Below, in pieces: positions 41,877-53,874 of a stretch of DNA of 64,000 bases (the stretch's first letter is position 1; each line of letters begins with the position of its first letter). Under the pieces are notes generated by a model. The model was given only the letters and a program-made list of their open reading frames with translations, was not told the DNA's origin and ran no database searches. The position numbers and the translations under genes are program-made. Source of the DNA: Symbiodinium natans (Eukaryota > Sar > Dinophyceae > Suessiales > Symbiodiniaceae); contig CAJNDS010000646.1 in the NCBI GenBank assembly GCA_905221605.1, positions 15,001 to 79,000 on the forward strand, written 5' to 3'.

Positions 41877-42254
41877 TGACTTGAGGGAGTGCGCTCAGAG
41901 CCCTCGGTGCCCGTGTGCGTGCTGTAGGGCTGTAGGGCATGCATGCCGCCTGAAGCTCTTCGGCGAAGTGCTGGGCCAAACTACGGGCGACAAGGCGGCG
42001 GAAAAAAAAAAAAAAAAAAAAACACATCCCCAACAACCAGGGCGCGGACACGGCCATTCGGCTTCCGGAGCGCGACGATGCATCCAAAACGCGCGGCTGC
42101 CAGGATAGGCGCCGGCACGCAACGCCGGGCTGAGCAGCACCACTGGCGTTTGGGCTCCCCCTGCGGGCGAGCGCTGGGCAGGCCGCGCGGGAGTGGAGGG
42201 GCAGGCTGCACGGAGAAGGGAGGGCCACTGGAATGAGTGTTGACGGGAGGCCAC
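41877..42254 (-). pseudogene. LINE region ahead of the RT, interrupted by poly-T
   Basis: The minus strand encodes QWPSLLRAACPSTPARPAQR, matching the plus-strand fragment near 35570, and RRLVARSLAQHFAEELQAAC. A near copy of the latter, RRLVARALAQQFAPEFEAAT, lies about 190 bases further on, directly before the RT. The first of these is preceded by an 18-base T run (A run on the plus strand at 42003-42020). This suggests insertion or unequal recombination inside the element. Confidence 0.55.
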
Positions 42255-42514
42255 GGAGACGACAAGAAGACGACATGGTCAAGGGAGGGAGGTCGGAACA
42301 TGTTGCTGGGAGAGGGGCGGGGAGGCATGGGCCGTGCATGGATTCGGCATGGATGTGCGGTTGACGGAGGGGTTCGAGGGGGCGAGGACAAGGAGGGGGG
42401 AGCGCGGACGGGGAGCGTGACATTCGGTTGAGGGGGGGGGGGGGGCACACGTGGACATGACAAGGGGTCCAGAGCGCGATGTATACACGGTTGACGGGGT
42501 GGTAATCTTCCGCG

Positions 42515-42735
42515 CCCTCCGCGGCCTTCACGCGCTCTGCGGCCTTCGCGCGCTCCGCGCGCTCCGCACCCCCCCGCGCCCTCCGCGCCCTCCGCGCCCT
42601 CCGCGCCCTACGCGCCCTCCGCCTCCGCGCGCTCCGCGCCCCCCCGCGCCCCCCGCCCTCCGCGCCCTCCGCGCCCTCCGCGCCCTCCGCGCCCTCCGCG
42701 CCCTCCGCACCCTCCGCACCTTCCGCGCCCCCGCC
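42515..42735. repeat. 9-base GCGCCCTCC minisatellite
   Basis: An imperfect array of GCGCCCTCC with variants (GCACCCTCC, GCGCTCC, GCGCCCCCC). Pro/Arg-rich translations are artefacts. Confidence 0.9.
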
Positions 42736-42860
42736 CAGCGCTGATGCTCAGGGTGCATTGCGTCTATGCGGTGCGTTGCGTCTATTCTGCGGGCGTTTCC
42801 TTTGTAAAGTACTTGTTTACAAGGCACGCACGTGCAGCATAGCCTCGACAAGTGTCCATC

Positions 42861-43434
42861 TCACCCCCGCCCCCCCCCCCCTTCACAAGCGTCAGTTTTT
42901 GGCGGCCTGCTTGCGGGGTCGCGCACGTGAAGATTGTGAAGGGGCCTTGGGAGATTGGGCGCAGGCGGCTCGTGTGACAGGCGGCAGAGCAATGCCGTGG
43001 GCGTTTGCCCGGCCGCCGCAGCCAGCGCTGTGAGCTCCGCTTCCCCGCCCTCGGCTGCGCAAGTCAACAGCTCGCGTGCAGCCGTCGCCCAGGCAGGGGC
43101 CAGCACTGCGCGCGCCGCGATTTGCAATCCCATGGCAGCCGCAATCAATGCCCCGAGTAGCACATCTGCACACAGCCAGCCCCAACAATGCGCACAAGGC
43201 CCACATCCATGCCGGAAGTAGCGCGGCACGCCTGCAGCACAGGTCAGAACTGCGTGTGTCGCCGCTGCCCAGCGTGTCGATGGGAGCTGCATTGCCGCGG
43301 GGACCGACTGCGGGGCCTGTTCGGCAAAAAACCTGGCGAAAACTGCCGGCCATCCCCCCCGACCATAACGAGCGCGAGTTTCGGCAGGGCGGACGGGCTT
43401 AATGAAACTTGAGCACCTTGCAGCCAAGATGGCA
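42861..43434 (-). pseudogene. 5' part of an SL-headed retroposed transcript
   Basis: Directly after the spliced leader, a minus-strand frame is open to 42861 and contains the Cys-rich stretch GCGPCAHCWGWLCADVL. Ala-rich sequence follows. It lies upstream of the R2-like LINE sequence at 42.25-40.95 kb on the same strand, so it could be that element's 5' region, but I do not recognise the protein. Confidence 0.4.
43418..43433 (-). other. degenerate second spliced leader
   Basis: The minus strand reads GCCATCTTGGCTGCAAG immediately after the full DinoSL. It differs from the DinoSL end by one substitution and one inserted G. Tandem leaders of this kind are expected when a retroposed, SL-bearing gene is transcribed and trans-spliced again. 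Confidence 0.6.
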
Positions 43435-43456
43435 CTTGAGCCAAAATGGCTACGGC
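43435..43456 (-). other. complete dinoflagellate spliced leader (DinoSL)
   Basis: On the minus strand the 22 bases start GCCGTAGCCA and end TTTTGGCTCAAG, an exact DinoSL with G at the variable first position. No GT donor follows, so it is a processed copy and not an SL RNA gene. Confidence 0.93.
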
Positions 43457-43699
43457 GCGAAACCCGAGGCGTGGTGCCGCGGCGCACCCCACCCGCAGGT
43501 CAGTAACGCATGAGTCACGCTTTGACGGCATGAAGTAGGCAAGGTAGCCGCAAAAAAGGCTGCCGACGAAGGGGCCGACAGCCCCCATCCCACTGCGTGT
43601 CATATCGCTCGCGCAGCTTGCATCACCGGCACGCTTGTTCCGCGATCCCAGGCGGGGCGGGGCCTGCTAGAGATAGGAGGCGATGACACACGGGTCTTC

Positions 43700-44363
43700 T
43701 ACAACGCGCACTGTGGCATCAACAAGGGCGGTTCTAGCCCCGAAGGCATCGTGACCACGTCGAAGTCATCGCAAAGGTCATCCAGGAAAGCGACGAGGCT
43801 GTCGTCGGGATGGAGCGCTTACGCCGCCTGTTGGAGGGCATCGTGCTGTCCGAGGGCGAAAAAGCGTGGGGGCGTTGCTCACCTTCGCCATGGGGAACGT
43901 CCCGTCAGCGGCGTGCGGATTCCCACGGCCAGTACATGGAAGGAAACGCACGAAAGGGAGCAATTCCGGCGCTTGTGCACGGGCCGGCAAATGCGTGGTC
44001 GCCGAAGCTATCGCCGTCTGCGCCGTAACGCGGTTCGGGCCGCAGGCGCTCCCTCACAGGTGCAGTGGCTGCCTTAGTCGGCGTCGCAACGAGAGCTGCC
44101 TCGCGGCTGGTGGCAGCACAGTGGCTGGGATCGCCACGAGCCAAGCGCACATCTGTGGCCCAGCTTGGGATCGCAGCAGCGCCTGGGAACTGGGCGACAT
44201 GTTTGGCAGCAGCACACATTGTTGCGTTGCCAGCGCTCGATGCGTACATCTGCCAGCCACGCGGCCAGTCCTCAGGGTTTCCGTCGTCAGCCAGGGTCGG
44301 GTGCGACCCTTGCACAGAGAGAGAGAGAGAGAGAGAAAGAAAGAAGATCCAAGTAGGAGACAT
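43700..44363 (-). pseudogene. R2-like LINE, C-terminal fragment 3
   Basis: Minus-strand frames contain PRGWQMYASSAGNATMC, SSQALLRSQAGPQMCAWLVA, LRRRLRQPLHL and RYGADGDSFGDHAFAGPC. This is a third copy of the segment leading into the Cys/His knuckle, here with the first Cys lost. Frame changes show it is dead. A (GA)n tract lies at 44317-44336. Confidence 0.5.
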
Positions 44364-44369
44364 CCCTTG

Positions 44370-46420
44370 TGTTGTAAGAGATCCGCGCTACCACCGCTTC
44401 GTGCGGGCATTCGGCTCGTCGTCGCTTGTCTTCGCTCGTCTTCCCTCGCCGAACCGTGCAACGCATGCTTCGAAGGGTGCCTCGAGATGAGAGAAACAAG
44501 AACGAAAGGTGCAAAAGGCGGGAAATTAGAATAAGAGAGCTTCGTCCGTGCAACTCTGGGTGAATCCGTCTCTGCACCATGCTCCACGTTATGCTTCCAT
44601 GCCTGTGACTCCGTGACCTGTGTTGCTCGGCAATTGCAGCGCTGACTTGTGTTATGCCGGTGCCTCATCAGGAATGTGAATCAGTGAGGGATGTTTTGGG
44701 ATGTGTTTCATGTCCTGAGAATCTAATGTTTTATAAAACATTAGGAGAACAGAGGACATCTGTTTAAGCAGTTGGCTCTCCCGGCTCTCCCTCAGATGCC
44801 GGTAGATCGCTGGACTTTTGGCGCTCACACGGGCCGGCTCTGTGCACTGCACCTGCGCAACTGCACCGCCTCTTCGAGCTGCGGGCAAAAGCTGCACCTG
44901 CCCTGTAGTCCTTTCGGCGCCTGCTTAAAAAATGCACAGGCTAAAGCAGGCTGCACTTACAACAAGCCTATGGACCTCGCATCGCACTTCTCAGCGGATG
45001 CTCACGGCTGTGCTGGCATAAGTGGCGCAGTGCTGGCAGTCGGTACAGGCCGCGAATGATCCGGCGGAGCCCTTGCTGCTTAGGTCGAGGTAGTGATCCT
45101 CGATGTCCTGATCGAGCCAAACTTCGCCAATTCTGATTCAAAAAAACCTTCCTTCGGTTAACGAGCTGCAAAGATTTGATTCAATCCTCGTAGCCACCAT
45201 CCAGGGTGTACAGGACCTGTACGGCTTAACATGTCGGATTGGAAGTTGCAGACTCGAAGGCACTGAAATCCAAAACGCTAGTAAGACCTACAACGTCACA
45301 CTGCTCCAGAACCGTAAGGCCCCAAGCCACAAAGCGAAACTCAATTTGCGAGAAGGGTCCCTGAAATTGTTCCCCTCCATTCGTGCCTTCAGGCCCCGGG
45401 TGTCCACGTTGCAAGTCTTGGCCTGCACAACACGAGAGAAATCCACCTAAACATGTCCCCACCCCTCACAGAACGGCACAAAGAAGGCCCCCCGTGATCC
45501 TGCGAGCTGCTCCCCCCCTCTGAATGGGAAGGTTGTTCTTGTGAAAGGTTCAAAATACAAAATGTCAACCTCCTGCCTAGAGTACGTACAAAAAGACAAT
45601 GTACACAGGTAAATTGGCTGTCCCAAACTTAAGATGAAGGCCCTGCCGAAATTCAGAAACATCCCCGCTCAACGTTTCGGAAGACCTCGCCTCAAAAGCC
45701 TTGCCTTAAGTTTAAGCCACCCCTTTGAGAAAGCCTCTTTCGCCTTTTGGTAAGCATGATGGGACTCAACTTCACATTTTGCGGTTGGCTCACGGACCCG
45801 GCAAAAGCACACGCCATCCCGACATCCTCCGATGAGCAGGTCCTTCCGCATGTCTTCACGTGGGTCGCTTCCTCCTTCACTCCTCGAAACTCGGACAGCG
45901 TAATGTCCAGAGTCCGAAGTTGGCCTGTGCACTCTGCCAGGGCTCTTCCCGGCCTTGCCGACTTGAGTCCTCCGTTTTTCACAGCTTCGCCCGGGAAAGT
46001 ACCTTTTTTTGTTTACTCTTCCTCGTTAGGACTTTTCGATGGACTTCGGCACATCGGCCTTGGTGTTCCTCGTTTTCTTGCCCGGCGATAAGCAGGGCAC
46101 GTGTTGCAAGCTACAAGCTACAGCATTGCTTCGAGAGCGTGAACCGCTCCTCGTTTGCATCCTCCTCCAGTGCTGTCTCCGCAGGCTTAGGGCCCTTCCC
46201 CCCTCCCCACCCCCCCGCCAAAAAAAAGCGAACCTCGTTCGCAAGCCTTCTCACCGTAAGTTATCACCCTAAAAAACAGAACCGGCTCCCCCTCCTTGGT
46301 CGCATCGTCCTGGGACCATGCCCGGCTCCAAATAGCAAAGCGGCTCACCTCAGGGCATTGTCAAGGCATTTCAGGACATGTTCAAGCATTCTCAGTGAAT
46401 TCTCAAGGCATGTTCAGGGC
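44370..46420. other. about 2 kb without a recognised gene
   Basis: Short frames exist on both strands, but none shows protein-like composition together with splice logic. One minus-strand frame at 45982-45692 is weakly protein-like. This may be the 3' flank of the laminin-G gene, whose terminal exon is next to it. Confidence 0.45.
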
Positions 46421-46423
46421 ATT

Positions 46424-49400
46424 TCAGATTTCGAGAGCTTTTAGAGGCCCCCTGACCTCGTTCCTGAAGTTTCGCGAGAGATGGCCACCGCCGATGGTTA
46501 TGGTCCCATCAATCGATGGGTTGTCAGTACCCACGCGGTAGTCGTAGGAGTTGATCAGGACGCCGTCGATGAAGTAGTAGGCCTTCTGCGTGCTCTTGGA
46601 GAGCACCAGGACTACGTGGTGCCACTTGTGATCGAACAGGTTAGGGCCAGCTGCTGCGCTGCCCCCCTGTGACTGCTGCGTCAATGCAGCGCCGATGAAG
46701 TGCCTTCCATCTGGGCGAATGAAAAGACCCACGGAACGTCGGCGATTAGATGTACTGTAAGTGTTGTCAGCAAACTCGTAAGTACCCATGATGTTGGTCT
46801 GCCACGGGGGTGTGTCATGAAACTTCATGACCACCTCCCACGTCATGTCTCCGGCCATGAGGCCCTTCCAAAGGTTCGTGACCTGGAGGCGCGCTCCGCT
46901 TGAGGGTGGAGGTGGGGAAGTATGGGGAAGTGAGGTGGGGGAGGTCTTGCGCCCCTGAGATCTGAATTCCCTACATGACCTGAAAGACCATTAAACGAAA
47001 GAACAAGCCCTACATCAAAACCGACTGATATGAATTTGCCCATATTTTTCTTCCGTCCCTGAGCCCACAAAAGCTCTTTGAGCTATGCATGGCCTGGCCA
47101 TGCTGGCGCGTGCTGAAGACCAGGTAGTTCTTGTTATCGCTTACGTAGTTCTGCCCCAGTCGCTGCTCCTGAGAAAGAATCAGTGCTGCCGGTGAAGCTT
47201 CGGTTTTGGGGAGCTTGCTAGTCTGTTAGGGCCATGAGAGCTGCTGTATGCTTCTGTTGAATCTGACATCACCTGAGCCCCGAGCTCCCACCACCGCCGT
47301 GGAGCTGGGAGACGCATTGGCGACGTCGCTGGCCGAGAAGTCTTTCAGGGCTTGGAGGGCCTTGACGCGCGTGTCTACGGAGACGAACGGCATGGCTGAC
47401 AGGACCAGGCGATAGTGGTCCACGATGTTTACCAGGGTGATCCGCTTCTCTGGCGAGGTGAAAGGCCCAAAGCTGACCTGCAACAGAAAGGCCAAGATGC
47501 AAGGCGCATCTGCAATCTGCACTGATATAGCTCTTGAAGCCCAAGTATCCTTTGAAACCCCCGTGCCTTGAGTCCGATCTGCAGGTCGTTGTTGGCCAGG
47601 ATGCCACGGATGTTAAAGGACACCAAGCCGGGGTTGCTGAAGCTGAAGAGCTCGAAGTCGCTCTGCGACCCACTCTCCTCACAAAAGATGCTTGAAGGTT
47701 CAGCTTTCCTGAGCAAGGTCTCTATATGCGGTGGATGAGCCGGTTTCCCAGGGATGGTGGCAGGGGATGGGACGGTGGGGCGGCGCGTGCGTGCGCACGC
47801 GCGCATCAGGCCTCCTGCATGAATCGGAGGTGGCGTCGCGCCTCCTCTCCCTTGAGCTGCCTTGTTAAACTGGTGTTCATGAAGCGGTCGTAGAGCAGGG
47901 AGGCCAGGTACACCTCCAGGTGATTCACAAAGCAGCATGGCCAGCAAGGCTACAAGTACGTGACAGTACGGGCGTCTATGGCTGGTTTGACCTCCTGTGC
48001 CTCCTCCTCGTTCCAATGGAGGTCTCGCTTCGAGGGGCGGCGACTGCGCTCTTTGGCTCTGCGAGTGGTCTTTGTTTCGTTCTGGAGCAAGGCCTCCCGG
48101 TTCATGGCCTCCAGAGAGCGGTCGTCCTCGACGCCATGCCGGCCGGTGGCAATGCCAATGGGGTTTCGCCATGTCTCGTGTGCTGGGTAGATGTTGCCCT
48201 GCTCGAAGTCTGTGTTGCTGCCAAAGCGCTTGGTGAGGCGGAGAGTGCGGCTGAAGAGCTGGACGCCCCCAGAGAGGATTACAGTGCGCAAGACACTCAA
48301 ATCCACTCCGCCCGGTTGCTTGTCCGGCCAGCACACAGTGGTCTCCATCTCGGTCAGAGGCGACGGCAGCAGGTCGAACTCTAAGCCCCCAACAAATGCC
48401 AGCACCTAGGACACCAATGAATCGAGTTTTTTGCTGTGCACACAAGTACAGGCACAGCCTGGATTCATGCAGTGCATGCAGGACACAGGCTGAGTAGACA
48501 TGCTGTAGCTGACAGTGACACACTTCTCGATGGCCGATTCCCAGGTGTAGAAGGAGTAGCCCTCCCACTTGTCAGGATTCTCCTGCATCCAGGAGTTGTC
48601 GCAAGGAACCTTGGGTTGCGCACCTCTGAAAAGACTCGATGACACTATGAACTTGTGAACCCGAAACCGGCCCAAACCCCTGAGTCCCAGCCTTCCAACA
48701 CCTCTAAATCCGGCTTGGCACATACCAGGGATGACGCAATTAACATATCCCACCTATCATGCACTTATGATTTGGTTTGAAAAAATAACAAAAAATGGCT
48801 GTGTTGGTTACAAGTGTCGGGAGCGGGCCGAGGGTGTGTTGGGAACGGGGGGGGCACGTGTTGGGAACGGGGCAGGTGTGAGTTGGGAACACAGGGGGGG
48901 CGTGTTGGGAACATGGCCCACGTGTACGGCGCACTCGGGGGTTGAGTCGGGAACAGCTGCGACCCAACTCTGCAGGTTTCTATACAGTCCTCTTTCGAGT
49001 ACTTGGAGTTGGACAGTCTTCTTTTTAGTTTCCTAAAAGACTAAACTTTGCAGCCCGTCAAACTTGACGAGGCGAACACATCCGACGTGTCATGAACCCT
49101 CACACGAGCACACCAAGCTTTTTTCGGCCCCGCGAAGATGTCCGCGCATCCAGGAGAAGGACATTGAAGCCTGAACAGGTACACTACGAGAGGGAGAGCT
49201 GAAGGTTTGGGAAACCATTGCAGAATGCATCATCTCAGACCCAGTAAAAAACAAAAACCACGTCTGGGCCTGCCCCCATGTTTTAGCAAGAGAAGAAAAA
49301 GATGTATGGGAAAGCCGCAGCATGCAAATCATTCTTACTGGCAGCAGCACCCTGGCATCCTGGTGAAGGTGCTGCTGCCAGTAAGAATGATTTGCATGCT

Positions 49401-52400
49401 GCGGCTTTCCCATACATCTTTTTCTTCTCTTGCTAAAACATGGGGGCAGGCCCAGACGTGGTTTTTGTTTTTTACTGGGTCTGAGATGATGCATTCTGCA
49501 ATGGTTTCCCAAACCTTCAGCTCCCTCTCGTAGTGTACCTGTTCAGGCTTCAATGTCCTTCTCCTGGATGCGCGGACATCTTCGCGGGGCCGAAAAAAGC
49601 TTGGTGTGCTCGTGTGAGGGTTCATGACACGTCGGATGTGTTCGCCTCGTCAAGTTTGACGGGCTGCAAAGTTTAGTCTTTTAGGAAACTAAAAAGAAGA
49701 CTGTCCAACTCCAAGTACTCGAAAGAGGACTGTATAGAAACCTGCAGAGTTGGGTCGTCGTTACAAGTTGCCCGAGTTCCAGGCTGAGGTTTGGAATGTT
49801 CGGGTCTTGGCCCTTCCTCCGTGAAGGCACGTGTTCCCAACACGCTGGCCTGGGAGTGTTCCCGACACGTGCCTGGCGTGTTCCCGACACAGCTGCGGGC
49901 TGTTCCCAACACGCACCCCCCCTGTTCTCGACACGCGTGTGCCCAACACACCCCAGTTGCAACCAACACGACTAACATTCCACATACCAGCATCCGCAGA
50001 TGTACATACTGGTCCCCGATGTAATATGGCAGCCGCGAAGCACTAGCCGGAGTTTCGTAGAACTAAGGTAAACTACATGTAACTAAGAACCCAAAGTTGA
50101 GATCAGAGAGAGCAGCCGCCCAGGGCTCCAGCTGAATGAAGTCCTCCCCAGCCCCTACTTGCCAGTCTCGCTTCGTCACCTGCAGACTTTGGGAGAAAGT
50201 TTGTGGAGAAAGTCGTGGCTCCATTTCTGGGCCAGCAATTTCGATTGTGGATGCTTATTCGCCTCACTAGCCGGCCTTATTGTTGGTGCCCCGGCGGGTC
50301 TTAGGTGCGAAGGCGAGGCAGCTGCTGGTGTCGATCTCCTTGCCACCGAACTGTGTGATCAGCTTCGTGGCATAGTTGGCGTCGTTGTCATGGATCTCAA
50401 AGGAGATTCCGCCCTGGGAATCGTCATCGTCATCACCCCGCTCCTGCTGAAGCGCATCCACCTGCACGGCTCCCACCGGATCCGTGGCGCCTTGCGCTCG
50501 CTCGGCCGGCTGGGGCGCAGGGCTGGAGGGCTCCCGGGATGCACCCGGATGGCGCTGCGCGTGGGTCTTGACGACCAGATTCCTCCCGGCGTGGTGCACC
50601 CGAGGAGCGTCGCCCACAGCAGGGAAGGTTGAATTCACGGCCTGCTGAATCAGCGAGCTGCTGTCCTTCAAGGATGACTGCAATCCTGAGGATGAAGAAA
50701 TCCTGTTCATTAGTAAGACGCTAACTCAGGTGTGGCAAGCCCTGCAAGCCTTCAGGATCGTGTTTATGACTGCCGTGGCGATGTGGGCAAAAACCTCGAT
50801 GAACTCCTGGCGACTGCTGCGGCTTAATCCGAATTGCCGTATGGCCGATGTCTGCCGGAGCATGCTTGAAGAAACGTGGCCGTGTCGTCGCTGGTATCTT
50901 GAAGAAACATAATGCTAAAGCCGCGAAAGAGAAGGCAGCATGGCCTGAATCATGTCGCCCACCCGATTCAAGAAGTTCAAAGGTGGGACCTGAGCTCCAA
51001 TGACATCGTCGGGGGCTAGTTTGGACGACTGGGGTGTAGTAAAGAGCCGAGGCACCACCTCGAGGAGCTTGTTGCCGAAGCACTTGAAGACGTCGGTGAC
51101 GGAGCCCTCCGTGGCGCAGCTGACGACCTCCCTGCCGATGTTCACCACCGCCTCTGGCATGACGAGAGACCCATGTCAACCAGCGTACCAATCTTGGGGA
51201 GAATTTATTGGGGGCCACCCGACAGTCAAGTCATTCCTCGAAAAAATTTAAACGACATCCCTCCCCCAAGCTCTCAACCATGGCGCCTTGATAGGTTCCA
51301 GGCCATAGCGGGTCACCTCGACTTATCACGGGACTCAAGGCCTAAGGTCTCTCAGATGCCTCGATCACTCTCCTTCCCCCAGCTGAGCTTGTGACGGTCT
51401 TGATGGGCTCTGGCCAAGAAAGGCTCGTGTCCCCAAAGTCAAAGTCGAGGAGCGTGATGCTTTGGCCCATGAGCCTGACCGTCCCTAGGCCCTAGGGGGT
51501 CCAAGGCATCAAGCGTATTCACGCGTGTTCACGCTACGGACCTAGATTTGTGGGCTGGTTGCTGCGACATGCTGAAGCTGGCCTGATGTAGCAGTACTGT
51601 TTTCCCCAGTCGACATAGAGCCCGTTGGAGTTCACAGTCATGCTCGGCCACTGCATGTCAGGACAGGACGCATCCCAGTCTGTAAAGCCACGGAGCAGGA
51701 TAGTCACGGCCATCTCCTCACTGGGCGATACATCAAGGGAGCCTTATGCAGCTACATCCTTCTTTTACGCACTTTCCAGACCCCGCTCCACGGTGTCGAT
51801 CACGGTGTTAGCCACCTCGACTTACACGGGACTCACCTAAGGTGCCTTCCTTGCCTCGCTTCACTCTCCTTCCACATGCCTATGCCCCGCTGAGCTTGAC
51901 ACGAAGGAGACCTGATCTGCCGCATGCTGGTAGGCGTCGCCCAAGGCATCCCCAATCATGCCAGTTCCATCCTGACGGCAAGGAAGGAGAGATCCCAAAG
52001 AAAAGAGCCCTAGAAGCTGCGCTCAAGCGCGGGATGGTTCCTCTGGTACACTGATTCTGAAGGATATGTTTCAGGCTCCCAACTGGGCCGAGCCGTGATA
52101 AGCATACATAAACATTCGGCCTGCGGGCAAGCTCGCGGGAAAAACCACACGCATCCAACCAACGAAACCTTCACCTACAGTGAGGAAGCGGTCCGTAATG
52201 GTCCCCAGCGCGGAGCCACCCACGTCACTGACGGTGTCCACAAAGTCGTCCACAAATTTCGCAGAAACCGCCGTGTCCAGCGAGCTTTGGTTGCCTCACC
52301 AGTCTTTCAGAGCGCAAAGATGAAGAAAGCGCGCAGCTGAGAGAAAGCGGAGGGAAAGCGGAGAGCCTCCATGAGACGTCTGCGCCCGCTGCATCATTGC

Positions 52401-53874
52401 CTCGCCCTTTGCTTTCACAGGATGCCTCGCCGAGGGCCTCGCCGCCTTCTGCGCTTTGCCGGCCTTGCCGGCCTTGTCGGCCTGGCCCTGTCGGGCGCCT
52501 CACACAAGGAGCTGATCTCGCTCAGCCTCGCTCCTCTCTCCATTCTCTCCCTCTCACGCGCTCTCTCACGCGCTTTTGTGCTTTCGTGAAATCCTCTGCG
52601 CATGAATTCGAGACTCGAGAGATCACGTGCGCCCGGTGCCCCGGCCTGAGAACGGCGTTACGAATTCTCGCTTTTGCCTTTGGTGATGATGCTTCTGCAC
52701 AACCTTCTTGAAGACGGCTTGCGCCTCTTCCACGCGATCCCTTTCTGCTTCCTGGGCCAAGCTGGACCCCGGAGTTGTTGAATCTGTGCCCGTCTGGGCT
52801 TTCAGCATCTTGATTTCCTGGTCCTGTCCAAATCTGCACAGTGCCGAGTGCCCTTTCCCACGCAATAAGATTATGATATCGGAAATACAAAGTCGCCTCG
52901 GCTTCCGGCCAAGAAGCGTCTAGAGTCTCCAAGCTGCACCCCCCCCCCCCTCCCCTGTGAAAATTGCCCGAGTGCTCCCTGCGGGTTGGGACGCCTTGTG
53001 GCCCCGCCCCTAAAAAAACCCCTTCAAACCCGAAGTGACATAAGACTTGGCTTTCCTTCGCAAGGCGGCGCGTGCAAGTGTGTACAACAATATTCATCGC
53101 ATTCGGAATACCGAAGATTAAAAACGTTAACGCAATATTGATTGCGTTAGACATACTGAATCGTAATCAAAACATCTCCGGAAAGAAGAAGAAGAATCGT
53201 CCTGCTCGTCGACCTTCTTGAGGAGCTTGTGGATCTCGACTTGTTGCAGCTCGGCGACCTCAGACGGGCTGAGCCCACTATGAGCCTGCTGGCAAAGTTG
53301 CACCAGGACCTGAAACCCTGAAGTGTGCAATAAATACGCATGCGTTTGTGTCATGGGGCATGAGCTTACTGAAGACCGTCAAATGCGCATCAACTCTGCA
53401 ACAATTCCGCAACAGCTGCAGCTCCGCCACGGTCTCCAGCTGCGCCAGCTTCAGAGTGATAAACTCCAAATTCACAGCCAGCTCCCCGAAACCGTGTCGT
53501 GGCCGGGTGCTCTGGGATGTGCCATTGCCAGTGGTACCGTTCACGGTACCATTGCCCTGAGTCTCGTTGCTCTGAGTCTCATCGCCAGTTTCGTTGCTAC
53601 GGTTCTCCAGGTTCGGCAGGGCGTTGATCTCCTTCATGTTATCTTGGACGTTGTTTTTGACGAGCCCTTCCAACGTCACATTGGAGCCATTTGTGAGATT
53701 CCTGGCAATCAGATCGTCTTCGAGGACAGCAAGGTCGGTCGACTGGGTTTCCACCTTCACAGCCAGAAGCGATGGGGCGTTAGATGCACATCCTGTGTCA
53801 TCAGAGCAAGCAAGGCCACATAGTAGCCAGACGGTAAGCCCAATCTGGGCAAGGGGACCAAGATCTCTGGTCAT
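46424..53874 (-). CDS. secreted glycoprotein with C-terminal laminin-G-like domain
   Basis: Exon 1 (53874-53370) starts with a signal peptide (LAQIGLTVWLLCGLACS) and an Asn-glycosylation-rich stretch (NGTVNGTTGNGTSQ); its donor is GTAAGC. Exon 2 starts at 53317, after CTTCAG. Further exons are about 52833-52716, 52287-52184, 51975-51918, 51815-51765, 51738-51590 (TDWDASCPDMQWPSMTVNSN), 51468-51385, 51160-50925, 50873-50735, 50700-50267, 48620-48500, 48405-47992, 47949-47818, 47711-47562, 47480-47330, 47195-47080 and 46885-46424. The last encodes a concanavalin/laminin-G fold (FDHKWHHVVLVLSKSTQKAY, IDGVLINSYDY, DGTITIGGGHLSRNF). Known LamG domains bind glycans or proteins outside cells. A foldback repeat lies in the intron between 48620 and 50267. 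Exon order and strand are consistent, but most splice sites are approximate. Confidence 0.62.
47950..47991 (-). other. candidate 42-base micro-intron or in-frame TAG
   Basis: The segment starts GTCAAACC and ends CTTGTAG. Its removal joins EEEAQE to PCWPCCFVNHLEVYLASL in phase 0. If it is not removed, the frame stays the same but reads TAG at 47950-47952. Confidence 0.45.
48794..49975. mobile_element. foldback (long inverted repeat) element
   Basis: The core arms are 48960-49351 and 49368-49757, near-identical inverted copies of about 390 bases around a 16-base loop. Outside them the inversion continues less perfectly. The left flank has repeated GTGTTGGGAAC, the right flank repeated GTTCCCAACAC, and the outermost GTGTTGGTTACAAG matches the reverse complement of the right end (GTGTTGGTTGCAA). 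This resembles foldback elements, whose long inverted ends contain short tandem repeats. No transposase is present and no clear target duplication was found. It sits in an intron of the laminin-G gene. Confidence 0.88.
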
